From Faucicola sp048551375 (GTDB lineage Bacteria; Pseudomonadota; Gammaproteobacteria; Pseudomonadales; Moraxellaceae): DNA of 64,000 nucleotides. Location: assembly GCF_048551375.1 (NCBI RefSeq), contig NZ_JBLYZJ010000001.1, positions 1 through 64,000 on the forward strand, read 5' to 3'. Positions within the stretch are counted from its first letter, which is position 1. Each line of letters starts with the position of its first letter. Shown piece after piece: positions 24,728 through 33,734 of the stretch. The position numbers and the translations under genes are program-made. The notes beneath the pieces were generated by a model. It ran no database searches. It was not told the DNA's origin and saw only the letters and a program-made list of their open reading frames with translations.

Positions 24728-26773
24728 TTAGTCACTAGCTGGCGGATTGCCATTCCCCACAGGCATGGCGGTGGGCTTTGGTTTGTTATTGGTGGTAGTT
24801 GTTGATGATATACTGGCAACGCCACTCGCTAGTCCTGCTTTTTGTAAGGCGAGTTGGGCTTCGGCTTGTTGTTTAGCAAGCAGTTTTTCTGCATTGATTT
24901 TAGCCAGCTCTTCAGCAGTTGGTGGTTTAATGGGATTTTTGTCACGTTCAAGTAGCCAGTAGTCAATGGCTCGCCGTGCTAAGGGAGCAACTTTACTACC
25001 ACCTCGTCCATTTTCTACGATTAATGCGACAGCAATTTGAGGGTTTTCAACAGGGGCAAAGGCAATAAACCAACCGTGGTCACGATGGCGTTCACTTAAT
25101 GCGGCCTCGTTGTAGCGTTTACCTTGGGCGATGGATTTGACTTGAGCTGTACCTGTTTTGCCAGCCAGTCGATATTTTGAGGTATATACACCTTTGGCAG
25201 TACCTGATTTGACGGTGGCTTCCATCGCTGATTGCATTCTTAGCCAATCTTGCTCAGTGCCGTTAAAAGGAATCTTGCCATCAGGTTTGTTGGCGATGGG
25301 TAAGTTAACCGCCCCTGTGGTCTTACGTAAGAGATGGGGGGTTAAATGATGCCCTTTATTAGCAACCATCGCTGTGGCATTGGCAACTTGTAAAGGGGTT
25401 GCCAAAAAGTATCCCTGACCAATACTGGCAGAAATGGTTTCCCCTGGAAGCCACGGCTTTTTATAGGTTTTCATTTTCCATTCACTTGAGGGATATACGC
25501 CTGTTTTTTCACCTGGCAAATCAATGCCTGTTTTTTTGCCAAAATTAAAACGTGTCATCCAATTGTGCATTTTATCAATACCCATTTGATAAGACGTTTT
25601 ATAATAATACGTATCAACAGATTGGGTAATCGATTTGGTTAAATTGACTGTACCATGTCCTGACTTTTTCCAGTCACGAAATTTATGGCTATCTCCGGGA
25701 ATGCTAAAGTATCCGGGGTCAAAAATAGTGCTTTCCCATGTCATCACACCTGCATCTAATAGCCCCATACCTGCAAACGGCTTGATGGTCGAGGCAGGTG
25801 GATATTGACCTTGCAAGGCTCGATTGTATAAAGGCATATCAGGGTCTTCGTTTAAGGCTTTATAATCTTTGCTACTGATGCCTGAAATAAATGGATTGGG
25901 GTCGTAGCTGGGGTTGCTGACAAAAGCCAATACTTCCCCTGTATTTGGGTCGATCGCCACCATCGCTGCTCGTTTGCCTGCCAACTCGTCACTGATAATT
26001 TTTTGTAAACCATAATCAAGACTAAGATAAATATCATTGCCAGCGATAGGGGGCTTGGTGTCAAGTTTGCGGATGATATCGCCATAGGCATTGGTTTCGA
26101 TGGATTGATAACCCGGTGTACCAAGTAATAGTGATTCGTATTGTTTTTCGATACCTGTTTTACCGATTAAATCCGTGCCTGCATACAGTTTTTTGTCGAG
26201 TTTTTTGCTGTCGTTATCACTGATACGCCCCACATAGCCCATCACATGAGAAAACAAATCCCCATAGGGGTAAGTACGGGTGAGCTTACTTTGAATGGTC
26301 ACGCCCTTAAAAAACGGCTTGCGTTCGCTAAATTGGGCGACTTGCTGTTCGGTCAGTCCGATTTTGATGGTGACTGGCTCGTTTTTGCTTTTCTTTAATG
26401 CCTTTAAACCCTCATCAATTTCTTCTGGGGTTAGCTGAAAAATCGGTGTCAATAATTCCAAGGTTTTTTGTGGGTCTTCGATTTCGTCAGGGCTGACCAC
26501 GGCGGTAAATACAGGGTGATTGTCCGCCAATAATATCCCATTACGGTCGTAAATATAGCCACGGCTAGGTGGGGCAGAGATAAGCTTAATGCGGTTGTTG
26601 TCGGACTGGGTGACGTATTGTTTATGGGTATAAATTTGTAAATAAGCATACCGCATGACTAATCCAATCAAGCCCAATAAAATAAAAAAGCCTGCCAAAA
26701 TGACACGTCTTTTAAAAATTTGGTTCTCTTTTTGGACATCAGAAGATAAGGGTTGTTTCATAGGGGTATGCAC
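24728..26773 (-). CDS. mrdA: Penicillin-binding protein 2 (transpeptidase)
   Basis: Elongasome transpeptidase for lateral cell-wall synthesis. One N-terminal membrane helix (FILLGLIGLVMRYAYL, about 30-50), a dimerisation domain, then the transpeptidase domain with the catalytic motifs STIK (in YPPASTIKPFAG), SVD (SVDTYYYK) and KTGTAQ. The C-terminal 60 residues are an Ala/Gln/Lys-rich tail then a Ser/Thr/Asn-rich end with no domain. rodA, its usual partner, is not adjacent. Start at 26773 is ATG; a second ATG four codons in (MKQPLSS) is equally possible. Confidence 0.96.
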   Translation of the reverse strand: MHTPMKQPLSSDVQKENQIFKRRVILAGFFILLGLIGLVMRYAYLQIYTHKQYVTQSDNNRIKLISAPPSRGYIYDRNGILLADNHPVFTAVVSPDEIEDPQKTLELLTPIFQLTPEEIDEGLKALKKSKNEPVTIKIGLTEQQVAQFSERKPFFKGVTIQSKLTRTYPYGDLFSHVMGYVGRISDNDSKKLDKKLYAGTDLIGKTGIEKQYESLLLGTPGYQSIETNAYGDIIRKLDTKPPIAGNDIYLSLDYGLQKIISDELAGKRAAMVAIDPNTGEVLAFVSNPSYDPNPFISGISSKDYKALNEDPDMPLYNRALQGQYPPASTIKPFAGMGLLDAGVMTWESTIFDPGYFSIPGDSHKFRDWKKSGHGTVNLTKSITQSVDTYYYKTSYQMGIDKMHNWMTRFNFGKKTGIDLPGEKTGVYPSSEWKMKTYKKPWLPGETISASIGQGYFLATPLQVANATAMVANKGHHLTPHLLRKTTGAVNLPIANKPDGKIPFNGTEQDWLRMQSAMEATVKSGTAKGVYTSKYRLAGKTGTAQVKSIAQGKRYNEAALSERHRDHGWFIAFAPVENPQIAVALIVENGRGGSKVAPLARRAIDYWLLERDKNPIKPPTAEELAKINAEKLLAKQQAEAQLALQKAGLASGVASISSTTTTNNKPKPTAMPVGNGNPPASD

Positions 26774-26826
26774 AGCTCATTACAAAAAATATAGTCAATT
26801 CAATATGAAACAAGATTTTGATGAAA

Positions 26827-26853
26827 GGGCGTATGCAATACGCCCCTACAAAA
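26827..26853. repeat. gggcgtat palindromic repeat
   Basis: GGGCGTATGCAATACGCCC followed by CTACAAAA; same core as 22999-23017. It lies in the mrdA upstream region, 54 bases from the start codon. Confidence 0.75.
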
Positions 26854-26875
26854 CCTAGTTTATTGGTATTTCAAA

Positions 26876-27005
26876 TAAGTAGGTGAACAATTTTAAATTA
26901 TAAAAAAACCGTTCGTGGTGAGCCTGTCGAACCATAACGGTTTTCCTACCCTTCGACAAGCTCAGGGCGAACGGAAAACCATATTTAATTTTGTTCACTT
27001 ACTTA
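26876..27005. mobile_element. MITE-like element with TAAGTArGTGAACAA ends
   Basis: Ends TAAGTAGGTGAACAA (26876-26890) and TTGTTCACTTACTTA (26991-27005) are inverted repeats with one mismatch. The core contains AACCGTTCG...CGAACGG and the palindrome GAGCCTGTCGAA / TTCGACAAGCTC. 130 bases, no ORF. It occupies much of the 338-base divergent gap between mrdA and the DUF445 gene, so it probably carries or displaces promoter elements of both. Confidence 0.75.
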
Positions 27006-27111
27006 GCTATATATCAAGACCAAGATAAAGGCAGTTATTTTAACATACTTTTTGGTGTTTACGCAGTTATCCAATTTTTTACAAAGCGAAGTTTTGTTAA
27101 GGTAAAAATCA

Positions 27112-28509
27112 ATGAGTTATGTTAAAATCAGCCAATTTTTCACAACCCAATTTTCATTACAATTTCCCATAACAGTTTTTACGGCAGTTATTTTCCTTAT
27201 GTTCGCAGAAATTTGGCAAAAACTTGTTAATCATCCGCAGTTTTTTGCGATGTTGACCATTCCGTTTGTCACGGCAGTGGTAACGTGGGGTCATGTGTGG
27301 ATGGCACTCAAAATGCTATTTTATCCCATTCATTTTTGGGGGATTCCTATCAAGGGATTTCCGTTTGGGGGGATTGGCTGGCAGGGGATTGTGCCTCGTA
27401 AAGCAGGCAAAATTTCTGGGATTATCGTTGACCAAACTTTGTCAAAACTGGGGTCGTTGGATGAGTTTTTTCAAGCCATGCACCCAGAGGAAGTGGCGGA
27501 ATATATCAGCCGTGCGATGAATGACAATTTAGAGTCGCTGATTGATGAAATTATGAATGAGCGGTCGGCTACGCTGTGGTCAAGTATGCCGTATGCAGTG
27601 AAACGCCGAATTTATGCGTATGGGCATGAGCAACTGCCTGATATTATGAAAAATTTGGTGCTGGATTTGACCCATCATGTCGAAGATTTGGTTGATATGC
27701 GTGAGATGATTGTGCATAAGATGGAATCTGACCGAGCCCTGATGGTGCGGATGTTTCTGAAAGTTGGGCAAAAAGAAATCAACTTTATTTGGCATATTAG
27801 TGCGTTGATTGGGTTTTTATTTGGTATTATCCAAATGGCGGTGTTTTATTTTGTGCCAGTGCATTGGACAGTACCGTTCTTTGCGTCTATTTGGGGTTTT
27901 TTGACCAACTGGATTGCGATTTGGATGGTGTTTAATCCCATTGAACCGCATTATTTTCGCTTTATTAAATTATTTAGCCTAAGCAAAGTTTTTCCATTTA
28001 TTCATGTTGGTCGTCCGCACATGGCAACTTATAATTGGCAGGGCGGTTTTATGAAGCGTCAAGCTGAAGTGTCCGAGGTGTTTGCTGAAATTGTGGTGCG
28101 TGATTTGGTGACCCTAAAAAATATCATGCACGAAATGCTGTATGGTAGCCGTGCCACACAAAGCCGTGATTTAATCAAATCGCACGTGCATCAAATTTTA
28201 GAATCGCCTGTGATTCAGACTTCGTTAAAATTTGGTTTGGGGCGAAAAGAATTTGGGCAGTTAAAGCACGTGATTATTGATAAGTCGATTCAAGCGACCA
28301 TGATTCCGATGAGTAATCCTGAGCTGAATCAAAGCCGTGCGGATAAAATTTTTGGGCTATTTCGTGACCGTATTCGAGCGTTAACGCCCAAAGAGTTTCA
28401 GAATTTATTGCGACCTGCGTTCCAAGAAGATGAGTTGACCTTGATTGTGTTGGGTGGGGTAACAGGGTTTTTGGCAGGTTGGTTACACTTAATTTTTGTG
28501 TTTTATTAG
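27112..28509 (+). CDS. DUF445 family membrane protein
   Basis: A 465-residue inner-membrane protein. Hydrophobic helices at the N-terminus (two, about 17-65), in the middle (two, about 225-265) and at the extreme C-terminus (LTLIVLGGVTGFLAGWLHLIF) bracket large soluble regions. The GIPIKGFPFGGIGWQGIVPRK segment is the DUF445 hallmark after the N-terminal helices, and a second such turn (WIAIWMVFNPIEP) follows the middle helices. Function unknown; relatives are linked with the cell envelope. It precedes ccmF by 30 bases on the same strand, suggesting co-transcription with the cytochrome c maturation genes. Confidence 0.85.
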   Translation: MSYVKISQFFTTQFSLQFPITVFTAVIFLMFAEIWQKLVNHPQFFAMLTIPFVTAVVTWGHVWMALKMLFYPIHFWGIPIKGFPFGGIGWQGIVPRKAGKISGIIVDQTLSKLGSLDEFFQAMHPEEVAEYISRAMNDNLESLIDEIMNERSATLWSSMPYAVKRRIYAYGHEQLPDIMKNLVLDLTHHVEDLVDMREMIVHKMESDRALMVRMFLKVGQKEINFIWHISALIGFLFGIIQMAVFYFVPVHWTVPFFASIWGFLTNWIAIWMVFNPIEPHYFRFIKLFSLSKVFPFIHVGRPHMATYNWQGGFMKRQAEVSEVFAEIVVRDLVTLKNIMHEMLYGSRATQSRDLIKSHVHQILESPVIQTSLKFGLGRKEFGQLKHVIIDKSIQATMIPMSNPELNQSRADKIFGLFRDRIRALTPKEFQNLLRPAFQEDELTLIVLGGVTGFLAGWLHLIFVFY

Positions 28510-28539
28510 ATTGGTTGTTGATGGGTGGTAGGAGCAAGT

Positions 28540-30636
28540 ATGTTAATCACAGAGTTGGGCTATTTTGCCCTTGTGTTGGCGTTGGTGATTGCGATTTTAC
28601 AAGTGATTTTTCCAACGGTGGGGGTCATCAAGCACCAACCTGCATGGCAACGCTTGGCAGGTAGCTTTGCGGTGGCACAGTTTTTGGCGACAGGTGCGTC
28701 ATTTTTGTGTTTGATGTATGGCTTTTATGCCAATGATTTTACGTTAAGTTATGTGGCAAATCAGTCCAATTCGTTGTTGCCTTGGTATTACCGTGTATCA
28801 GCAACGTGGGGCGGGCATGAAGGTTCGCTGTTACTGTGGGTGACGATTTTGGCAACGTGGGGCTTGGCGGTGGCATTGTTTAGCAAAAGCCTACCGCTTG
28901 CGATGAAGGCCCGTGTGTTGGTGGTGATTGGCTTTGTGCAGTTGATGATGGTGTCGATGGTGATTTTTGTGTCGTCACCGTTTAATCGTACTTTGCCAAA
29001 CATTCCTGTCGATGGTAAGGATTTGAACCCATTGCTTCAAGACCCCGGTTTGATTTTTCACCCACCGATGCTGTATATGGGCTATGTGGGGGCGGTCGTG
29101 CCGTTTGCGTTTGCGATTTCGGCATTGTGGGCAGGCAGGCTGGATGCGGTGTGGACTCGTTGGAGTCGCCCTTGGACGTTGGCTTCGTGGAGCTGTTTGA
29201 CGTTGGGTATTGCGTTAGGCTCATTGTGGGCATATAACGAGCTAGGTTGGGGCGGTTGGTGGTTTTGGGACCCAGTGGAAAATGCGTCTTTAATGCCGTG
29301 GCTAGGTGGTGTGGCGTTGCTTCATTCATTGGCTGTGACCGAAAAACGAGGCGTGTTTAAGGCATGGACGATTATGCTGGCGATTTTTACCTTTGGGTTA
29401 AGTTTGCTTGGCACATTTTTGGTACGCTCAGGGGTGATTACCTCGGTGCATTCGTTCGCTGCTGACCCCACACGAGGTTTGTTTATCCTTGTGATTTTGG
29501 GCGTGGTGATTGGCGGTGGTTTGGCGATGTTTGCATGGCGTGGCTGGAAATTGACCCAAGAAAGCCATTACCAACTTAAATCTCGTGAAACCCTGTTGGT
29601 CGTTAACAATGTCATTATCCTTGTCGCCACCATTGTGGTGGTATTGGGGACGCTATATCCGATGCTTGCCGATGCGTTTAAATTGGGTCAAGTGTCTGTT
29701 GGAGCACCATATTTTAATGCGTTGTTTGTGCCATTGACATGGTTGTTATTGCTATTTTTGGCACTCGGGCCTGTCAGCCGTTGGAAAAAAGATACTCGTC
29801 CGTTTTTGGGTGTAGGTCTGGCGATATTAGCCAGTTGTTTGGTGTTAGGGGCGATTGTCAGCTATTTCTTAGCTGATAAAATGCTAATCAATATTTTGAT
29901 GTCTACGGCTTTATGTTTGTGGGTGTTGGTATGGCTAGTGATTGATATTAAAAGTAAAACTCGCAATGCACCGAGCTTGATGGTAGGATTAAAGCGTCTT
30001 AATATCGGCTATTGGGGCATGCACGTGGCTCACGTGGGTATTTTATTGGTGGTGATGGGGATTGCGATTACCACCAGTACCAGTGTCGAAAAAGACGTGG
30101 CAATGGGGCAGGGCGATAAAGTCACGGTTCAAGGCTATGACTTTTATTTGACCAAACTTGAGCAAGTACGAGGGGCGAACTTTGATGCCACTCGTGGTGT
30201 GGTGACGGTGAGTAAAGACGGCAAAACCCTAGCAACTTTGCACCCAGAAAAACGCCAATATGTGATTAGCCAAATGCCAATGACCGAAGCGTCCATTCAC
30301 TACAATCCATTGCGTGATGTGTATATGGCATTGGGTGAGCCAATCGTTGAGAATAATGCTAATCCTAACCTACAACCCAACCATAAAGATGTACAAAAAT
30401 GGGCAGTACGAATTTATGTCAAACCTGCGGTACGTTGGATATGGTGGGGGTCATTTGTGATTGCGTTGGGGGCGGTGTTAAGTATGCTTGATAAACGCTA
30501 CCGCAAAGCAGGCAAAGCCCAATTACTTAACCAAAATACTGATATTATTAGTAGTGAGATAATTAATACTGAGAAGATTAGTAACGAAATGATTAGTACC
30601 AAGCCAGTGCAGGGGGTGACTCATGGCAATGCGTAA
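28540..30636 (+). CDS. ccmF: Cytochrome c maturation protein CcmF (heme lyase subunit)
   Basis: Integral-membrane heme lyase core that ligates heme from holo-CcmE to apocytochrome c. 698 residues with many hydrophobic helices. Hallmarks: WGGHEGSLLLWV and the WWD motif WGGWWFWDPVENASLMPWL, with conserved His ligands nearby, and the periplasmic HVGILL region late in the protein. The start is the ATG at 28540 with GGTAGGAGCAAGT upstream; the frame opens earlier at a GTG (28525) that is less likely. The C-terminal tail is odd: a degenerate Ile-Ser/Asn-rich repeat (DIISSEIINTEKISNEMIS). Confidence 0.96.
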   Translation: MLITELGYFALVLALVIAILQVIFPTVGVIKHQPAWQRLAGSFAVAQFLATGASFLCLMYGFYANDFTLSYVANQSNSLLPWYYRVSATWGGHEGSLLLWVTILATWGLAVALFSKSLPLAMKARVLVVIGFVQLMMVSMVIFVSSPFNRTLPNIPVDGKDLNPLLQDPGLIFHPPMLYMGYVGAVVPFAFAISALWAGRLDAVWTRWSRPWTLASWSCLTLGIALGSLWAYNELGWGGWWFWDPVENASLMPWLGGVALLHSLAVTEKRGVFKAWTIMLAIFTFGLSLLGTFLVRSGVITSVHSFAADPTRGLFILVILGVVIGGGLAMFAWRGWKLTQESHYQLKSRETLLVVNNVIILVATIVVVLGTLYPMLADAFKLGQVSVGAPYFNALFVPLTWLLLLFLALGPVSRWKKDTRPFLGVGLAILASCLVLGAIVSYFLADKMLINILMSTALCLWVLVWLVIDIKSKTRNAPSLMVGLKRLNIGYWGMHVAHVGILLVVMGIAITTSTSVEKDVAMGQGDKVTVQGYDFYLTKLEQVRGANFDATRGVVTVSKDGKTLATLHPEKRQYVISQMPMTEASIHYNPLRDVYMALGEPIVENNANPNLQPNHKDVQKWAVRIYVKPAVRWIWWGSFVIALGAVLSMLDKRYRKAGKAQLLNQNTDIISSEIINTEKISNEMISTKPVQGVTHGNA

Positions 30637-31198
30637 ACAACAACTTTGGTTTATTATTCCATTATTGGTGTTTTTGGTGGCGATTGGTTTGTTTTACACT
30701 CGCCTTGGCAAAGATACCACCGTGGTCACCAATACCTCGCTAAATCGTCCATTGCCGAGTTTTAGCTTGCCTGATTTGACCAATCCAAGCCAAATGCTCA
30801 ATCAGAGTCAATTGCCAAAACAGCCATTTTTGCTGAATGTTTGGGCTTCGTGGTGTGTGACTTGTAAAATTGAACATCCGTTTTTATTACAAATGTCAAA
30901 GGCTGGCGTGCCGATTGTTGGGGTTAATTATAAAGATGAAGCCAAAGATGCGTTGGCGTATCTCAATGAACATCAAGACCCCTTTGCGATTAATGTACAA
31001 GATAAAGATGGCAAACTCGGCATTGATTTGGGTTTGACAGGCGTACCAGAGTCGTTTGTGGTGGATAGTCAAGGTAAAATTCGCCAGCATATTTTGGGCG
31101 AAATCAATGAGGAACGCTATAATAAGCAAGTATTGCCTTGTTTGACCGCTTTGCGTGACAATGCCGATGAAGCCAAAGTCAAAGGAGTGTGCCAATGA
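30623..31198 (+). CDS. ccmG: DsbE/CcmG thiol:disulfide interchange protein
   Basis: Membrane-anchored periplasmic thioredoxin that keeps the apocytochrome CxxCH cysteines reduced. One N-terminal membrane helix (LWFIIPLLVFLVAIGLFYTRL), then a thioredoxin domain with W-A-S-W-C-V-T-C (active-site CVTC) and the GVPESFVVD cis-Pro strand. 191 residues. It overlaps the end of ccmF by 14 bases. The E in IEHPFL after the active site and the GVPE motif are typical of CcmG. Confidence 0.94.
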   Translation: MAMRKQQLWFIIPLLVFLVAIGLFYTRLGKDTTVVTNTSLNRPLPSFSLPDLTNPSQMLNQSQLPKQPFLLNVWASWCVTCKIEHPFLLQMSKAGVPIVGVNYKDEAKDALAYLNEHQDPFAINVQDKDGKLGIDLGLTGVPESFVVDSQGKIRQHILGEINEERYNKQVLPCLTALRDNADEAKVKGVCQ

Positions 31199-31728
31199 AC
31201 AAGAGTTTTTATAAAGCCGTGATGCTAACGGTTTGCGTTAGCCTAAGTCAAATTGGTTTGGCAAAAAATACAGCCACCGTTTTGCCAAAATTTAATTTAC
31301 CACAATTTGGTAAGTCTGGTCAGACCGTGAACAATGCCAATTTACCGAATCAGCCCTTCTTATTGACGGCATGGGCATCATGGTGTGGGGCATGTCGTGA
31401 GGAAAATCCTTATCTCAAAACCTTATCCAAACAAGATATAAAAATCGTTGGCGTGAATACTCAAGATGAACCAGCCGATGCCAAAAGGTTTTTACAACGG
31501 CATGGCAATCCTTTTATTTTTAGTATGCAGAATAATGATGGTACGTTTACCGAAAAATTAGATATTCCTGTACTGCCTTATACATTAGTGGTTGATAATA
31601 AAGGGGTTATTCGTCAAAGGGTTGAAGGTCAGTTAGACAGTAAAACATTTCATCGTTGGGTAAAACCTTGTTTAAATGCGTTAAATAAGAATGCCACTGA
31701 AACAGAGATTAAAAGGGTTTGCCGATGA
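31195..31728 (+). CDS. Second CcmG/DsbE-like thioredoxin
   Basis: A 177-residue periplasmic thioredoxin next to ccmG. The N-terminus (NKSFYKAVMLTVCVSLSQIGLA) reads as a cleavable signal peptide, so it would be soluble rather than anchored. Active site is WASWCGACREENP (CGAC), cis-Pro segment IPVLPYTLVVD in place of GVPE. Homologous to the preceding gene over its length and clearly a tandem duplicate that has diverged. ATG at 31195 overlaps the ccmG stop (ATGA). It may reduce a different thiol partner (CcmH or an apocytochrome subset), which is inference. Confidence 0.87.
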   Translation: MNKSFYKAVMLTVCVSLSQIGLAKNTATVLPKFNLPQFGKSGQTVNNANLPNQPFLLTAWASWCGACREENPYLKTLSKQDIKIVGVNTQDEPADAKRFLQRHGNPFIFSMQNNDGTFTEKLDIPVLPYTLVVDNKGVIRQRVEGQLDSKTFHRWVKPCLNALNKNATETEIKRVCR

Positions 31729-32252
31729 AGTACGATAAAGCAAGAGATTTAAGTCGTTGTCGTAATGTAGTATTTGGGTTGTTATTTGCGTGTATCACGA
31801 TGCCTTCGTTAGCAGTCATTGATACTTACCAATTTGATAATCCTCGCCAAGAAGCCCAGTACCGAGCATTAATCGAAGAATTTCGCTGTCCCAAATGCCA
31901 AAATCAAAATTTAGCAGGCTCAGATGCCCCCATCGCTCAAGACCTCAAGCAACAAACCTATGACATGGTGAAACAGGGACGCAGTGATGCCGAAATCCGC
32001 CAATACATGAACGAACGTTATGGCGACTTTATCAGCTATAAACCGCCTGTGCGTCCTTCGACATGGATTTTGTGGTTTTTTCCACCGCTATTGTTATTGG
32101 TATTATTGTTTATTTGGTATGTTAAAAATCGCCATAATAACAAACGTTTATCAGCGACCCAAGAGGCGTATGTCGAGCCTCCATTATCCGATACCGAACA
32201 GCAACGCCTCAATGCCTTGCTCAATGCGGATGATAATGCCAACACCAAATAA
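31725..32252 (+). CDS. ccmH: Cytochrome c maturation protein CcmH
   Basis: A thiol-disulfide partner in apocytochrome c handling. Signal peptide or helix at the N-terminus, then the CcmH signature F-R-C-P-K-C-Q-N (variant of LRCxxCQN) followed by SDAPIAQDLKQQ, then a C-terminal membrane helix (WILWFFPPLLLLVLLFIWYVK) and a short cytoplasmic tail. 175 residues. The start ATG at 31725 overlaps the stop of the preceding thioredoxin (ATGA), so ccmG, the duplicate and ccmH form one coupled unit. Confidence 0.95.
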   Translation: MKYDKARDLSRCRNVVFGLLFACITMPSLAVIDTYQFDNPRQEAQYRALIEEFRCPKCQNQNLAGSDAPIAQDLKQQTYDMVKQGRSDAEIRQYMNERYGDFISYKPPVRPSTWILWFFPPLLLLVLLFIWYVKNRHNNKRLSATQEAYVEPPLSDTEQQRLNALLNADDNANTK

Positions 32253-32277
32253 CCCATGTTTTTAGCAAGGAATCGTC

Positions 32278-33549
32278 ATGTCTTCGCTTATTTTATTTAT
32301 TGGACTTGCCATCGCATTTGCTGTGACGTTGGCGTTCATTGTGTTATTGCCTTGGTTTAACAAAACCACTTGGCTGACCCAAGGCGACAATCAACTGTTG
32401 ACCTTAAATATTGATGTGTTTAAACAACGCCTATCCGAGTTAGAAAGTGACTATCACAACGGACAAATCGAACAAGCCACCTACGATAGCCAAAAACTTG
32501 CCCTTGAGCGTCAATTGCTTGATATCAGCGATACGGTGGAGCGTCAAAGTTTTCGCCCCAATTGGAAAAGTCGGTTGATTTTTTTGGTATGGATTCCGTT
32601 TTTGGCAGGGATGGCGTATTTGATAATCGGCGACCGCACGCCAGTGTATAAGCTGTGGCAAGCCCAAGATAGCCTTGGACAAGTTGCCGATGACCTACTG
32701 ACCGCCAAAATCGACACACCACCCGAATGGGCGACCAAGGACAGCGTAGGGCTAATCAGTGCCATGCAAACCAACGTCCATCACCATGCCACCGATGCGA
32801 TGCGTTGGTTTCGCTTGTCGGAAGTGTTTTTGGCACTCGAAGCCCCAGAAGAAGGCATTGAATCGCTATCACGAGCGTACCGTCTTAGTCCAGATGATGA
32901 AAAAATCGCCATCACTTATGCCCAAACTCGCTTTTTCACCCAAGGCGGACAGATGGACAACGAAACTCGCCAAGTGGTCGAGCATATCCTTGCCAAAAAT
33001 CCCAAGCACCAAGGCGGACAAATGTTAATGGCGATGGGTGAAATGCGAAGTGGTAATTACGCTCAAGCACGACATTGGGTTAATATTCTCAAAACCGACA
33101 TTGCTAGCCGTTCTGGCGACCATAGCCAAGCCCTTGCCAGTCTTGCCGAGCTAGAACAAACCATCAGCCAGCGTGAACAGCAAGGCGAACAAGCGGTGAC
33201 AGTCAAAATTAACATCACCCCAGAAATTCTAGGGCGTGTCAAAAAAGGCGATACCCTGTTTGTCACGGTCAAAGACAGTCAAGGCGGTATGCCGATTGTC
33301 GCCAAAAAACTATCAGCCGACAGCCTAAATAACGCAGGGCTTGACCTCAAAATCAGCGATAATGATAGCCTCATGCCAACGCTAAAATTAAGCGAAGCCC
33401 TTGCCAGTAACAAAGCATTGGTGGTCACGGCCCGTATTAGCACCTCGGGCGATGCCATGCCTGTCAAAGGCGATTTGACCAGTAACCCTGTGCCACTGGA
33501 TGCCAGAGCTGAAGCTAATAGCGTATTGATTGATAAAATTGTACCGTAG
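32278..33549 (+). CDS. ccmI: Cytochrome c maturation protein CcmI
   Basis: Apocytochrome c chaperone of the maturation complex. Two membrane helices (about 5-22 and 98-115) separated by a cytoplasmic stretch containing the leucine-rich NIDVFKQRLSELESDY region, then a large periplasmic part with TPR-like helices (DAMRWFRLSEVFLALEAPEEGIESLSRAYRLSP) and a beta-rich C-terminal domain. 423 residues, like CcmI/NrfG fusions. Last gene of the cluster; genes ccmA-E, needed for heme export and CcmE loading, must be elsewhere. Confidence 0.92.
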   Translation: MSSLILFIGLAIAFAVTLAFIVLLPWFNKTTWLTQGDNQLLTLNIDVFKQRLSELESDYHNGQIEQATYDSQKLALERQLLDISDTVERQSFRPNWKSRLIFLVWIPFLAGMAYLIIGDRTPVYKLWQAQDSLGQVADDLLTAKIDTPPEWATKDSVGLISAMQTNVHHHATDAMRWFRLSEVFLALEAPEEGIESLSRAYRLSPDDEKIAITYAQTRFFTQGGQMDNETRQVVEHILAKNPKHQGGQMLMAMGEMRSGNYAQARHWVNILKTDIASRSGDHSQALASLAELEQTISQREQQGEQAVTVKINITPEILGRVKKGDTLFVTVKDSQGGMPIVAKKLSADSLNNAGLDLKISDNDSLMPTLKLSEALASNKALVVTARISTSGDAMPVKGDLTSNPVPLDARAEANSVLIDKIVP

Positions 33550-33734
33550 TTGATATATCACCAAAATAAATACTTATCAAACTATAATTTTATTAAAAAA
33601 TTGCTTGAGGTTTTGCGGTTTAACAGGTATTGTTACAGGCAGAAAGCATACATTTACAGCGTTTGCTTATCGAGATTTTAAACTCGCTTTTTGCCAGTTT
33701 ATTTTATGTGAAAGACTATGTTAAGGACATCAAT

